Source: Argopecten irradians
Taxonomy: Eukaryota > Mollusca > Bivalvia > Pectinida > Pectinidae
Assembly: GCF_041381155.1 (NCBI RefSeq)
Contig: NC_091138.1
Span: 20,089,255 to 20,153,254, forward strand
Direction: 5' to 3'
Length of the DNA stretch: 64,000 nucleotides
In this document: one piece after another, positions 12,470 to 26,900 of the stretch
Layout: every line of letters starts with the position of its first letter
How positions within the stretch are numbered: the stretch's first letter is position 1
Notes under the pieces: generated by a model
Databases searched by the model: none
Told to the model about the DNA's origin: nothing
The model's input: only the letters and a program-made list of their open reading frames with translations
Position numbers and translations under genes: made by a program

Positions 12470-13003
12470 AAACAGTAGATGTAATTGAAACCATGACAAT
12501 TACAGGAACACAACAGAAGTTAAATGTTATGTTACTTATGGAATTAATTCAATTATAACAACTAATATTAGGTTTCATTATCAACATACAATATACAAAT
12601 GTCATGCATGTATAGACCTATCTCACATACCACATATACATGATGCTTCAAATAGTCAAAAAAGTGCAAATTCTAAAAAGTGATATATTTGTCTAAAACA
12701 CTAGTCACTAATTATGATATGTCTGCTCAAATGTCAGACATATTCAGTTTCTTGAAAATTGAAAAATATAGACATCCCGAGTCATTAACAAAGCCAGACA
12801 GTATTGTTCAAAGTTCCCTTTTCTGATGAAAGGGAATAAGATAGATACAAGCCACCAATTTCTCTAGAAAACCTTTGTTGATTTTCATATTACTGTCCAA
12901 ACCAGCACTAGAAAAAAAGTGCAGATCTTTGAATCAAGCTTCAGCACCATTCATATCTGACCTGTAGTTTAGGTCAGAGGTCAACAGGGGTCAAATGTCT
13001 GTC

Positions 13004-14970
13004 TCAGCGTGGCAGACTGAATCCATGAACAGCTATGTCACCTTTCCTGTAGCTGGTTATGGTTGGTACAAGGCTCTTTGATTTGCTCTGTGGGGTACTC
13101 CCTCCAGAAGAATCACCTAGAAACAGAATGATCTCCCCTTAGTTATAGTTGCACTGGGTTCAGTTACATGGTTCTATTAAGAGATAAAACATATGGTAAT
13201 GAAGTAGCAGGGTAGGTTTGTGATATAATAAGGTTAAAGCTCGTTTTTAATTGGATAGCAAATCAGTAATTACACTGATGATATGAACACCATCACATTA
13301 CAGATATTGTATCTGCTTTTTCCTCACTGGTCAGAAATTTGGTATTTCACCAAGTTTCAACTATTTCAAGAATAACCTTTCATTCACATGCAGAAATGAT
13401 AAATGAGGATGATTAAAGAGCAATTCCAATCTAACAGATTATGACAAAATAAGCATTCAGCCACAAAATCTCACTTCTATATCTGAGTTAACCCCCCCCC
13501 CCCCCCCTTTAATTCTATAATTCTATATCATATGAACTGATTGGACTGTATCATGGGATGTTCTATATAATTATTCCCCTTGAATTCTAAAGGCTAAAGC
13601 TACAATATTTCTATTTCTTATCCAAGTTTCTCAATGTGATAAACGATAACTAAAACTAGAAATATCTATAAAATATAGATGTTTCTGTCCCTAATATCAA
13701 AGCGGGAGGGGATGAGACAGACAGACATACAGACAGGTTTAACACTATATCACCCACTCTCCCCTGCCTCAAACCTTACCTTTCTGTCCTCGTTTGGTTT
13801 TTCCATACACATCAACTGTAATAAACAAACACATTTCATAATTCATCAATCACAATTACTCAAAAAATTTTCAATTGTGCATAAATAAGCGGAGGGATAA
13901 AATTAACATCACCATTAACAGTAAATGATCTGTCAAGAATTGCTTCATTTCCTTTAAGTAAGAAGCATATAAATCTAAGAAGTCTTAACAAATTTTATTT
14001 AAGATATGAAAAGCAATATACAGAGAAAATTAAGCATCATATCATCATATATTATTTGTGACATCACAATGTTATCAGATATTGTGTTTAGTAGAAGATC
14101 GATAATGTGTTGTAAAAAGTGTTTACCTCCATGTCGATTTCTTGTAGAATTCATTTTTGCATACTGCAAGAGAAAAAATTAAGTCACAATTTATAACATA
14201 AATAGAATGGTTTGAAACTAGAATCTGAACTGTAATCTTTGACTGGAAATATTACTATGTGCATAAAGTAATGTTTTACAAAAAGCACAAAGTGAAAATT
14301 ATGTTGATTCCATCATGCAATTAAATCAAATAACAGATTCTATTAAAGTTAATAAAATGAAAATAACTTCAGTTACATAAAACTTGAAAAGTTTAGGAAA
14401 AGCAAATAATGGAAAAGAATTATAAATAGTACCTGTGAACTGTAGCTGTTGTCGTACCCCCGTGTGCGTCGGTTACGCTTTAGATCTGACTCTTTGGTCC
14501 CTTTCCGTCGTATTGGTGGTAAGTTACTATTGTCAGTGTTTGCACTCTGCTTTGTTGCATTAGATAAGTTATCCTCACTTGGAGGTTTGTGAATTGATGG
14601 AAGAACAACGTCGTCGTAACTTTGGTTATGTCTCGCTAATGTACGAGGTGATAGGTAAGCATCGTCATTTGAAGGTCGATACAGTGACCTTGGTTCACCA
14701 TATTGGCGCTCAATGTTCAACAGGTTGTTCTGAGCCTTGGATCGTTTCTTGGCAGCCAGGGCAGCAATATTGCGTGTGTTGCTGGTGATGGTTGTACGAT
14801 CGTCACTGTACACATGGACCGGTTGTGGACTGTTATGTCGAGATGAGTGTGGAGATCGCGGAGTACGAGGAGTTCCGTTTAAATTTAAATTATCTCCCCA
14901 ATTCACTGACAAATTGTCATCCCTCAAACGCTGAGCCTTAGCACTCCTTGAAAACAGCTTCTCTCCCTCT
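13004..14970 (-). CDS. KIF19 exons 17-20: basic tail
   Basis: Exon 17 (14433-14970, 538 bp) encodes a Ser/Pro/Asn/Arg-rich tail with [32 protein letters not shown], the KIF19-typical SEDNLS (human has ASEDNLSS) and the basic [15 protein letters not shown]. Exons 18 (37 bp) and 19 (36 bp) are micro-exons. Exon 19 adds 12 residues and can be skipped without changing frame. Exon 20 ends HGFSLPR and TGA (13004-13006). Low conservation is normal in this part; the call rests on phase and splice signals more than on similarity. Confidence 0.85.
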
Positions 14971-17900
14971 CTGAAAAATGTATCACACACATATTTTGAT
15001 ATAAGCATTATTACCATCAGATCATTATATGATTGAAAAGGTAAACTTTGGAGTCTTAATAGGTTTTAATAATAACTTATTATTAATTGACATACCATTC
15101 TAGGCCTTCCTTAGATAATGATTAACTTATAAGAGAGAAGAAAGTCATCATATCATCAATGTAAGGGAGACAACTTGGTGTTACATACCCAAACCTCGGA
15201 GTGAGTCTGGCATCCTCCTCCTCTAGAGTGCTCAGCTGATCAGCCTCATCATTAATAAAAGAGCGGTTAATACGACCTCCAGATCCAATCTGTAAAAACA
15301 AACACCAGCTAACTAACTATCCTTATCTAACTGGGTAATTTTGGTCCCATGAAAATCCCATGAAAAGCTATGGATTGATTATCATACGCACATCTTTGAT
15401 CAATGCTACTGCATAGTAGAGTGTACATAGTATTTTATACTTAATTTCAAATGAAAGAGGTAATAAACTGGATATGTCATCAATACATAACGTCATATTT
15501 TCATTTAATACCTTATGGAAGACCAGACATAAGGGACATGAATAACATTGCATATCCCCCCCCCCCCTCCCACTACCCCCCAAAAACAAATGATACTGAA
15601 CGAAGATTTAAGAGATTTAAGAGTTATCTACCTTGAGGTACTCTGGACTGAGACCAGAATCTTCCTCTATCATCAGAAGCCTGTCATCCAGCTCCAACTT
15701 GTACAGGTCATACAGTTCCTCTAGGTCCTTAGGTGTGGCTATGTTCTTTTCTATATACAAAAACAACATCAATTATCTCCCTTAGAATACAAAACTGGGT
15801 TATCTCTCTCACCAACACATCAACGATTACCTCCCTTACAACAATGCATTACAACAAGGCCTATTAGAAGCTTCTTTGTCTGATAGTTTGTGGTTTAAAT
15901 CATTTCAGACTTGTTAGCAAAACAAAACTGTTATCCACATTTAAATACTTTCATTCAAAGAATCATTTTCAATACTAAATTGTTTTTGCCTGGTCTTACC
16001 TGCTAGAAGTACTCGCTGTCTCTTGATGATTTGATCTGCAAGATTCTGGTGTTGTCTGAACCTAGACAACACCATGTCTTTCTTCTTGATCTGGAACTCA
16101 CGCAACAGACAAGCGGACTGGACCTCAGTGTTCTCAATCTCTAGGATGTGGACTTTATACAATAGACTTAGTATCTCTCGCTGATCTTCACCATTGATTC
16201 GCTGGGGGATGGTCTGTCAAAATCAAATTTTATCTTAGAACAAGAAAATGTCTGCAAGATATATATGATCCACCTCCATTCCATATATCAAAGTAGGACT
16301 GGGATTACACTATAACACCCTCACCCCTTATTGGTGATGGAATCAAAATAATTTTGTTCTATGGAATAACTGATAAATCATAACAACAAATTGTCTTTCT
16401 ATCTCCAGCTCGAATTCTGAAAGGCTACCAGCGAGTGCACAATATTCATAAACATTAATAAAACAGATGTACCTTTAATTTTCTTTTACCAATTACAGAA
16501 ATCTCTATACGGATTCCTTATGTTTATTTCAGTCCTTTTTTTTAAACCTTATTCACTGTAATCAACTAGAACACTGACATGTCAGAAAGGGCCCCGCTAT
16601 GTGTCTGACGTGCTTAAGTGGAAAAGTAGTATTTTGACAACGAATTCTTCCGTGTTAGCTATATGTTGCTAATAAATAATTAATGTCAACACTAATTGGG
16701 AAACCGATGATGGTACATTATTATAATTCTTTGGAAAAAGTCTTCCAAGTATTTAACTTGAATCCTGATTCCAAGCTAACATTACATTAAGAGCATACAA
16801 TTAACTCAAATAAATTTGACCTTGACCTTTGACTTAGTAACCTTGGCCCATGACCTTACCTTTGGACAGTCAACTCCTTGTTTAATTCTGAACAACTTTG
16901 CATCATAATGTTATAACAAAATGTTTATCAGTTAAGAGCAACAACATTGTGATTTTTTTAAATGTTAAAATCCAAGATGGCCGATTTTTTAATTTAATTT
17001 CAGCCTGAAAAATTACCAAGCAGATCTAGGATGGATGGGGAATCATCATGTAAAATATGGGGAAAATACTCCACTCCCTTTCATCATTAATGTGCAAAAG
17101 AAAAAAAATGGACAGATGGACGGACGGACAGACGGACGGACAACCTGATTACTATAGGGCACCCGCATCTCGATGCGGGGCCCTAATTAACGGATCGCCA
17201 GCTGTCAATCAAACCACATATGACTTTGCATTTTGTATTGTGTGTGCTACGATGTTTGCTCCAACATTGAATAGAAACACGTGCGTTTACGAGCATGAGG
17301 TGTGGCTACATTACAACTGGCGATGGGTCAATTCTATAATTTTTGTTTGATTATTTTAACGTCCTATTAATAGCCAGGGTCATGTAAGGACGGCAATTTT
17401 ATAAAGGAACATGGCTTCACAGAGAAATCAGTAGACATTATAAAGGTTCAGCCTTAGCAATAACTCTATAGCTACCTTATATATATGGATAGATCCTTAC
17501 CTCCTGTAGTCTGTTGGTTTTAAACTTGGCTGTTTCCAGCTCCTTCTGAACAGTTCCTCGGATTTTCTCTGTGCGATGTTTCTCGTCATGTAGTACTTTT
17601 AATTCCTCACGTGCCATTCGTACTTCATCCGGTTCCATAACATCATCCGAGCCAAGACCAGACAGTTCCAAGGTCTTTGTATCCTCTGAAAAAAGATTTG
17701 ATAAGTTGATTTGATTTGAGGCTATATATGTTGTTACTTTGAGATTCTAGATTTTTTGGGGCATTGGTCCACAAATACCAAACACTGTAAAAACAATAGG
17801 AATTATTTCCCTTCGATTTATGAATTCTACATACAAGTTAGCAAAAGAGAAACAATACAAACCTCTATACATGTCTTCTCCACCTTCTCGCCGTGGTAAC

Positions 17901-20900
17901 TTGGCTTTCTCAACATCCCACCTAATCCAGACAGAAACAATGACTTATTATTAAACAAATTATTTAATGTATCTAATATATTTTGTAGACGATACAAAAT
18001 CAACATTAACTTCTTTATTAATGTTTTTCTTTTATCATCATAACTAGTGTGAGAATTTTGTCTTTGGTCACTCATATAAACACCTCAGAACACAGAAATC
18101 ACTTTGATGTGCACTTACTCGCTGATGATCAGTTGGTTACGATTGGTCTCTAAGCTGATTTCCATAGACGCATTATTAAGTTCCATTAAACTTTTCCTAG
18201 TAAAGAAAAAGAAATTAATCATCAATTGATATCAGACTTAAAATTATAATTCAACAACATACAATGAAATGAACAAAACCAGCAAAGTTATATATTCAAT
18301 CCTATGATATAAAGTGACAACTTTCTGATAGTTACAACTTGGATAGTATTTATTCAACAACAGTTTCAAAAAAATGTTTGTGTAACAGGAGAGAAGAAGA
18401 TGTAGCGGCCACACCTGAGCTCGAACCCGGACCTCGGGACCGATCGAGCAACCTGTTCTCCAATGATCAACCTAGTCCAATTACCTTACATTTGAAATGT
18501 TTGAACAAAAAATATTTCTTCCACCAAATCAGTTTGTGTTAATAACTAGAACACTGACACGTCAGAAAGGGCCCCGCTATGTGTCTGACGTGCTTAAGTG
18601 AAAAAGTGGTATTTTGACAACGAATTCTTCCGTGTTAGCTATATGTTGCTAATAAATAATTAATGTCAACATTAATTGGGAAACCGATGATGGTACATTA
18701 TTATAATTCTTTGGAAAAAGTCTTCCAAGTATTTAACTTGAATCCTTTTTTATTCTAATCATATCATGTAGCCATTTTGATTCAAATCATATTGACTTTA
18801 ATTAATATATTAAGCAATGAATAATTTTATTTATTATGCCATAACAAATTGTTAATAAGTCCAAAAATGGAAAATGTGTCCACAACCTTTGATGCAGTGA
18901 CCCCATGATCTTACCTTTGGTCAGTCAAAACTTTGGTGAGTTGACTTCTTGTTTAATTCTGAACAACTCTGCTTCATTATAAATGTTGTAGCAAAATGTT
19001 CATGAGAAAATAATTTTTTTAAATTTGACCTTGACCTTTGACTTAGTAACCTTGGCCCATGACCTTACCTTTGGACAGTCAACTCCTTGTTTAATTCTGA
19101 ACAACTTTGCATCATAATGTTATAACAAAATGTTTATCAGTTAAGAGCAACAACATTGTGATTTTTTTAAATGTTAAAATCCAAGATGGCCGATTTTTTA
19201 ATTTAATTTCAGCCTGAAAAATTACCAAGCAGATCTAGGATGGATGGGGAATCATCATGTAAAATATGGGGAAAATACTCCACTCCCTTCCATCATTAAT
19301 GTGCAAAAGAAAAAAAACGGACAGACGGACGGACTGACAGACGGACGGACAACCTGATTACTATAGGGCACCCGCATCTCGATGCGGGGCCCTAATGAGT
19401 GTATAGATTAAATGTGGCTTGTGATATTATACCTGAGCTCCATCTGATCCTTGAAGGATATCAGTAGCTGTTCCTTGACTTTGTTGAGCTGTTCTCTTGC
19501 TTCTCCATGTTGTGCTGATAGAACTTCAGCTGTAAAAGGTCAAAAGGTCACATGATAAAACTACCTCTGACCAAATATATGTGTCAAGGCCCAGTGGATT
19601 GTCTATAGAGCAAAAACCTAAGTACAGAAAACAACATTGCAGATATGGAAAGGATTAATAAAAGATGACAAATACTCAGATGGGGGCAGTAGGTTGAATT
19701 AGATTCCTTCATTGCTCATTCATTTTAGAGAATATCCAACATAAAATAATACTTCTTCTATTTGATAGCCCTTGACAACATCCTCAACAATTTAAACAAA
19801 GCTAATATATCTAAAATTTATAGCTTTTGTTGATGTATCAAACCTTTACTCACCTTGTACGGTTTTAATTTTTGCCCCACCAACAGGACCACTTTCAACT
19901 GTATCTTGTAAGCGTACACGGAGTCGATTGATCTCCTCCCTTAATTCCTGAATGATGTTGGTATATTGGGCTATATGATAAGACACATCAGCCACATTTC
20001 TTCTCACCTTTAACATACAGCAAAACCAATGTTATACAAATTAATGAAGGGCCATAACTCAATATTGAGATGATTTCAGAACACACTGGACTGCAATAAA
20101 AAATATTCTTTATAGCTAAGCAAAATTAATGGATTAAACTGTGCACTTTACCATTGCACAAAACATTTTACAGAAACCTAAACATCAGATCACATTCTTT
20201 GTAGATATTTAACCTTCTGTCCTCAAAAATGTAGGATAGAATCAACTTTAGGGGCAAAAATGCAGATGAAACTTATTTTTAAGTATTTAAGGATGAACTC
20301 TTTGAAAATTTATCTGGGTTAGAGTTTCTTTCATACTATATATAGAGTTATTTACCTTTGTTCTGATATGCTTGGCTCGGTCTGCGTATATAAGAGTGTT
20401 GCGTGATTCCTCAAAATGTAGAGAGGCAGGACTGATATGGGCGATCATCACTGTCTTACAGTTCCCGCCCAGAGCATCCTTCAGTAGTCTTGTTAACTTA
20501 CTGTCCCTGAAGTTTACATATTTAGGACCATTCTTGTCACCTAAAAAAACACAAAAACAAAAACTTGAAGTGAATTAATGACAACTGAGTACCTGATATC
20601 ATCCTTGCTGATAATCAAATATATAATCTTGATGCTGGCTTTAACATCTGTTACCATTATTTATCAATCAAAGACTTGTCTTTTCATTTAGTTATTAAAT
20701 TTTCTGGTTTTCTTTGTAACTCTTTTTTTTATATATAAGCGAGTTTAAAATGAAGTTGAACAGATCCACTGCAGATTGATGACAGCTACAAGTCTATATG
20801 TCTAAGAGATTTGACTCACTGAGGGCATTAATACAGTTGCCGAGTGCCAGTAGAGAACGGTTGATGTGGGCGCCCTCCACCATACGTTTTCCTCTGTTGT

Positions 20901-23900
20901 GAGTAGCAGCTGCCCGTTCAGAACCAGCCAGATCCACCATGAAAAGCTTGCCCATTCGGACCTCCTGACTTGTGTTTCGTACACGATTCTGCTGTTTGAC
21001 CAGGACTTGAAGAACGGCATGAGAGCGAGAGGATGTCTTGTTAGCTGCCGTCGGCTCCTGGGTTCTCTCTTTGTTGCCCATCAACAACATCTCCATTACC
21101 TAATAAAAGATATAATTAAATTACAGTTTTCTTGTGTTTACACAATCACAAAACAAGGTTTACTTAAGGAGTGTATTGAAGCTCATCCCTTTTCATCAAT
21201 CAGAAGCTTGAATAAATGTTGTGTTTTAAATTCACGAAAAAAGAAAGAAAATATGTACTATCTGTAATCTCATCTTAACCTTCACTATCCTATCTGGACT
21301 GTTAACACTATTTTTTTAAGTTTAGTTGGTAGTTGATAACTTATGATGACGTTATCTGAATTTTTTACTTTTAAGTTTCTTTTTCTTCCCATCTCATCAT
21401 CTTATTTGCCTTTAGTGCTATTTTTCTTATCCCACCCCCCTCGACATTTTGACTTTATAGTGCAACTCCACTGAAACATACTGCAATAGATAATAAGGTC
21501 TAACCTCACTAGTGGTGTGGGTGTTCACTTCAGACAGTCCCGCCACTTGTACGCCACCTTTGGCATCTTCTCTCAGGTCAAGGATTCCTGACGAAGGACT
21601 CAGTAAATCTCGGATCATCTCATTGTAGATCTGAAAAAATTTGTGTCTGATAAATACTTCTATCAAAACTTTTATCATTTTTATACTTAACTTTAATTCA
21701 TGTCATTAGCGGTATGTTCTGGGGTGATAATATGCTTGACATAGAAGAATACTGACAGATAAGATCACTGCCATGTATTTATTTATTATATAAAAAGGCA
21801 GCCATAAACAGAGCGGTACCTCAACATTCATAGATCGTCAGACCCTCAGAATGGACCGATTTTCCCCCTGTAAAATTTTGAAATCTCCTCTATCAATGTA
21901 AATTGCGCAACAGAGAAAGTGCAAAATGTTTTTTATAGTATATGATTCCAAAGAACAAGCATGTCTGCATGTTAATAAAGAATTTGATCAATTACTTCCA
22001 TGTTATAAATCAAACCTAGGATCTGTATATATATACCTGCAACCAAATAATCCTTTGGCAGTGACTTTGTAATACTGTACACACATTCACAGGTGTATAA
22101 TTAATAAGACTTTGATGTATGAAACAGATTGTCAGAAGACTAATATAACAACCAGGCAGCTACATTCTCATCCTTGGACATGATATATATCTGGTATACT
22201 TTATTATAAGCTGGGGCATTCTCACATCAATTAATAACAGGATCCTGTGTTCAGGTCAGTGATATAGGATTTATCATATTACACAGTAGATTCTGTTGTG
22301 AATTGGTTTCTGCAACATCAGATACAAAACTTGAATTTTTTCCACAGTGGTAAATTTTAGTATTAAGCAAATGCAATGATAATTCATTCAATGTTACTCA
22401 TCTATGGAACTTTGATGGTAAATCTTCACTGATGGCTGACCAAAAACTTGTCTTTTAATATGCTTGCAAGCACCAATTTCTCCGTACAAAACACTCTTAC
22501 TTCAGTCAATAACTTCATTATGTAACATAAGTAAATTTTTTTTACTCAAGTCTGTTTTTGACTTAGGTTTGTTGCATGTTGGTTTCGAAGGAATCAGGAC
22601 CTGACCTTTACAATGCTGTGAAAGTTGGTCAAAGTTGCTATTGTATTAAACACATGAAAGCAAAGACATAATGAACTAATGGAAATCTATACCGGTAACT
22701 GTCCCGACCAACTTCTATATAATTGGATGACAGCGAGGCAACGTAATGGGACAAGTAACACTATATGCCACCCACATTTCATCGTAGGGGCATGAAAAAG
22801 TATAAGCAATCCAATAACATAACCAGATAAAACATGATAAAATCAATGGATAAAAGCATGATAGCCGCAGGTAGCTGATTAGATGTGCGGGACATCCATG
22901 ATTAATGGGAAATCTCCGGAAGCTGATGACAACCAATAAAACAAGACTATCCGTGTGAAACATGCCTCACCACATCCCAGTGACAGCAATACTATCAGGA
23001 CATGATTATACATACATAACTAGATCCCTGTATCAATATATCAATCATTGTTTTTCCCATGTGATAGGATCTGAAGATTGTTTTTCCAAAGTCCCACTGG
23101 TCCACAGCATGTTTTATTATACACCTCCAATATGCTGTTGTAATGAACAAGTCTTCAATATTTATATCTACTAGCATGTTACCAGTCAACTATAATCGAT
23201 CATGTGTATTCAGGCATGACATTTAATTAACTTGTCCTGAAAGTTTTATTAACAATACATGTTTAAGTACCGCATATATCAACCAGCTTTTAATGACTCA
23301 GCAGAAATGTTGGTGAACAAACAGGTTCATTCCCAAATTAACTCATTTTTAACAATCCTACATTTCTAACTGAATTTCATTTTGACAAACAAAAGGAGCC
23401 AACCTATATATGAAATTTCAGAAAGACCCTTTCAGTGCTCTCTGAGGATTTCTACCTCAGTCCTTTCTGAAAATTTGCAATAACAAACTTTTGAATCTCA
23501 AAATCAAAGATTACAATTCATCGGCCATTAATGTTTCCCATTAGTTCCAACTGGTACTTTCTAAACAATAACAAACTTCAATTGACATATCCAAGTTGGC
23601 TGCCTGTCAGCCATACCAACATATGCATTTTCAGAAATTATCAAAATTCAAGATGGCCTCCTGGTGGCTATGATGTTTTCAAGCAATCCTAAATACCATT
23701 GGCACAAATAGAATCCAAGAGGAAATGTTAAAAAGACCCCTTCTGTACTCTCTGAGAAATAGCAACACACACATAAGAATAGATTAATGATGAAGGATGG
23801 CAGGCAACAGATGGCTTACAACATTCGAAGGATGAAAAAGTAATTTTGTATTGCTAATACTTATCAATGACAATGTTGTTTAAGAGAAACAATGTGCCAT

Positions 23901-26900
23901 TCATTAACTCCTGGCCATCCTTATTTATATATACATCCCTGGTCCTTATTTATATATACATGACCAGAAGAAAACTTACCTCGAGGTAGGACATTGAGAC
24001 TTTGTAGACCACATCCTCCCTGGTCCTTATTTATATATACATGACCAGAAGGAAGACTTACCTCGAGGTAGGACATTGAGACTTTGTAGACCATATCCTC
24101 CCTGGTTCTCTCCATATCCTCCCTGGTTCTCTCCATCTCCTGGAACAGTACATTCAGGGACATGGCCATTATGCCTGGGTTGTCATTGTTCCCCAACATA
24201 GTGTACGTCTTCCCAGCACCTGACAAATAGTGAGATACATATTGATACACATATAAAACTTTTACCGACATTTTACGGCATTCAAAGATTTCGTTTTTTT
24301 AGCCCCACTTTCTTTGTATTCATTGTGATCACCAGCAATAAGCTGAAAATTGTGCATTTCTAAATATCTATTTTTGAAGAAATGATACACAGAATATACA
24401 TTCAAATATACAAGAGATCCCAGAGGGATCTCGGAGCCCACCAAAGATTGATCTATGTCTGACAACTGTCAGGTGGATCAATCTTTTCTCAACTTTTCAA
24501 ACTTCAACTATCAAAATCCAAGATGCAATCTGTCCGCCATCTTGTTGACCAATCGGTCCCAAAATGCACAATGCACAACTAGAGCCTAAGGAGATTCTAC
24601 ATATGGAATTTGAGACAGATCCTTGCAGTACTATCGGAGAAATAGTGGTAACAAATTTCAACTATCAAAATTCAAGATGGCGACCAGTCAACTATCTTGT
24701 TGATTGATGGGGCCCAAAAGTCAGTATGCACAGATAGGGCCCAATATGTTATTTGAGAACTATCCCTTCAGTACTTTGAGAAAAATTGGTAATAACTTTT
24801 TACTTCCAAAATTCAAGATGGCGGCCTGGCGGCCAACTTGTTGACAGATTGGTTACAAAACGCAATCTGCACAAATATGGCCCTAGGGGAACCTACATAT
24901 GAAATTTAAGAATGATCCCTTCAGTACCTCAGGAGAAAATAGCTTTATAACAAACTTAAACTACCAAAATCCAAGATGGCTACCTGGCAGCCATCTTGTT
25001 GACCGAATGGTCCAAAAATGCAATATGCATAACTAGGGCCCTAGGGGAACCTACATACAAATTTTGAGAAAGATCCCTTCAATACTCGAGAAAAAACAAT
25101 AAAGAGAATTGTTAACGGACGGAAAGACAGACCACGGACGAAAGGCGGTTTGAATAGCCCACTATCTGATGATGGTGTGCTAAAAGTATAGAGGAATCTT
25201 TATGAATCTTAAGGAGTTTCAAAGAGAATTTAAATTATTAATCTTATTGCTTTACCTGTAGCACCGTAGGCAAAGACAGTGGCATTGTACCCGGACACAA
25301 CACTTGGGATCAGGAAACTGGCTGTTGATTTAAACACTTCTTCCTGTAAATGAAATCATGACCATGTTAAAAATGTTTAAATCTAATTAGAGTATTGATA
25401 TCTAACTATTTGGCTGGGGGAAAAAATCATGGATAAACAGCATAATTCCATGGCAGTTTGTAGAAATCTCAGAGACGAGTAAAGTTGATGGATTCATTGG
25501 ATAATTTCTACATTATTACATTTTTAAACTCAGGATATAAATAAAAACAACAGTAAAACACACAAAGCAGTGGAAATCAGTGTTGAGAAAAATGTGGAAA
25601 AAAAATCTTTTATTTTGCATTTAAGGACGGCCATTCTGACTGTCCCGTGCATACCTGTTGTGATTGCATGTGAGTTTTAGAAGACTTGTGTATTGTGAGG
25701 TTGTAAACCTTTTGATTACATGAAACTATAGCCTGCTTTAATGTGCTAGTAAATTAAAATCTTCAACCTGTTCAGTTGTTATGGACGCCGAGTTTTTAAT
25801 CTAGCTGATAAAATCAATTCTTATAAGTACACACACAGGAGCAATTAAACAAAACCCAGGAAGATCTAAAGCCATATTTTCCATTACTATGAATCTTTAA
25901 TGTAGGGACAGAAATGGTAAAGCAGAGAATACAAACAACTCATCACAAATTCGTTACAACGCCATTCTTTGCATGCAACTAACTGCCTTTCAGTACAAAC
26001 TATTGTTTTCTTGAAATATTTAAAAGATCATTTATGAATAGATATTTTTACACAACCATTGAAGATTGTATCCTTTACCTGTATAGTATTGGGCTTATTG
26101 GACAATAAATCATTGCTGTGACATTTACACTACAGAAAGGGACATTTACATTAAGAGATATAATTTTTCCATGAATTTCATTTGACAACAGATACAGTAC
26201 ATATTTCATGATTACAGCAGGGCATTCAGTAGACCCCTAAGAGCATGTTTTAGACTCTGAAAAATCATATTTGACTCTTAGATTTGAAGCACAAATCTAT
26301 CTGTCATGTTTTGACTCTTCAGATTTCTGAGAAATGGTTATTGAAAGGTCAACTGGATAGCCTGTACAGTAATTTCAGGTTCTATCAATGTGATTAGGTT
26401 CAATGTGATTACTATGAAAGTTTTCCAAAGAGAAAATGACAGCTTTGATTTATAAGCTAATGCCAATGAACTGAATCACCTAGTTACCCCATGATCATTT
26501 GGCATCAATCCAGTATTAGCCTTGATCTCATTCTGATCAAATAATCTGTCAGTATCTATACATTAATTACATATCAGGTTCATTTTCCCGGACACAAAAT
26601 CACATTTAAATTCAAAGTGTTAAGTTAGTTTAGAAGACAGGATATCTTTATTACTTAATCTGAATGCATGGTGTATATATACCGATGCCAAGCTGTTTTA
26701 AATTCCATGACAAAGCAGAATGTAAAGAAACAGGTAAGGTTATTTTACAGCGCCTTTGGAATCCTATATAGAAATTGTCCTTTATCTGAGGTACATTATA
26801 CCGGGTACCGACACGGCTATACCTCTGTTACACATTCCCATATCATACATATTCAAACTTCATGAAAAAACATTGGGCCTTGGGTGGCCTTTGTTGAATG

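Larger units (their letters stand above)
7957..13003 (-). other. KIF19 3' flank: long 3' UTR and/or intergenic
   Basis: No other coding exon is supported in these 5 kb. Between the KIF19 stop and 10534 I found no AATAAA on the minus strand, which suggests a 3' UTR of at least 2.5 kb. The stretch holds bivalve-type GGGAGGTAACT motifs at 8695-8775, a SINE head at 10095-10200 and a hairpin at 12381-12469. Confidence 0.35.

Noticed and set aside
14579..14934. Two plus-strand open frames
   Set aside because: They lie antisense to KIF19 exon 17 and are shadows of its coding sequence.
20866..21267. 133-residue plus-strand frame
   Set aside because: Antisense to KIF19 exon 7, which has clear kinesin motifs on the other strand.
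23921..24061. Continuation of the KIF19 exon 5 frame past the donor, including the second exon-end copy
   Set aside because: It reads through a good donor, and the second copy is out of frame with the kinesin sequence; it is duplicated intron, not extra protein.
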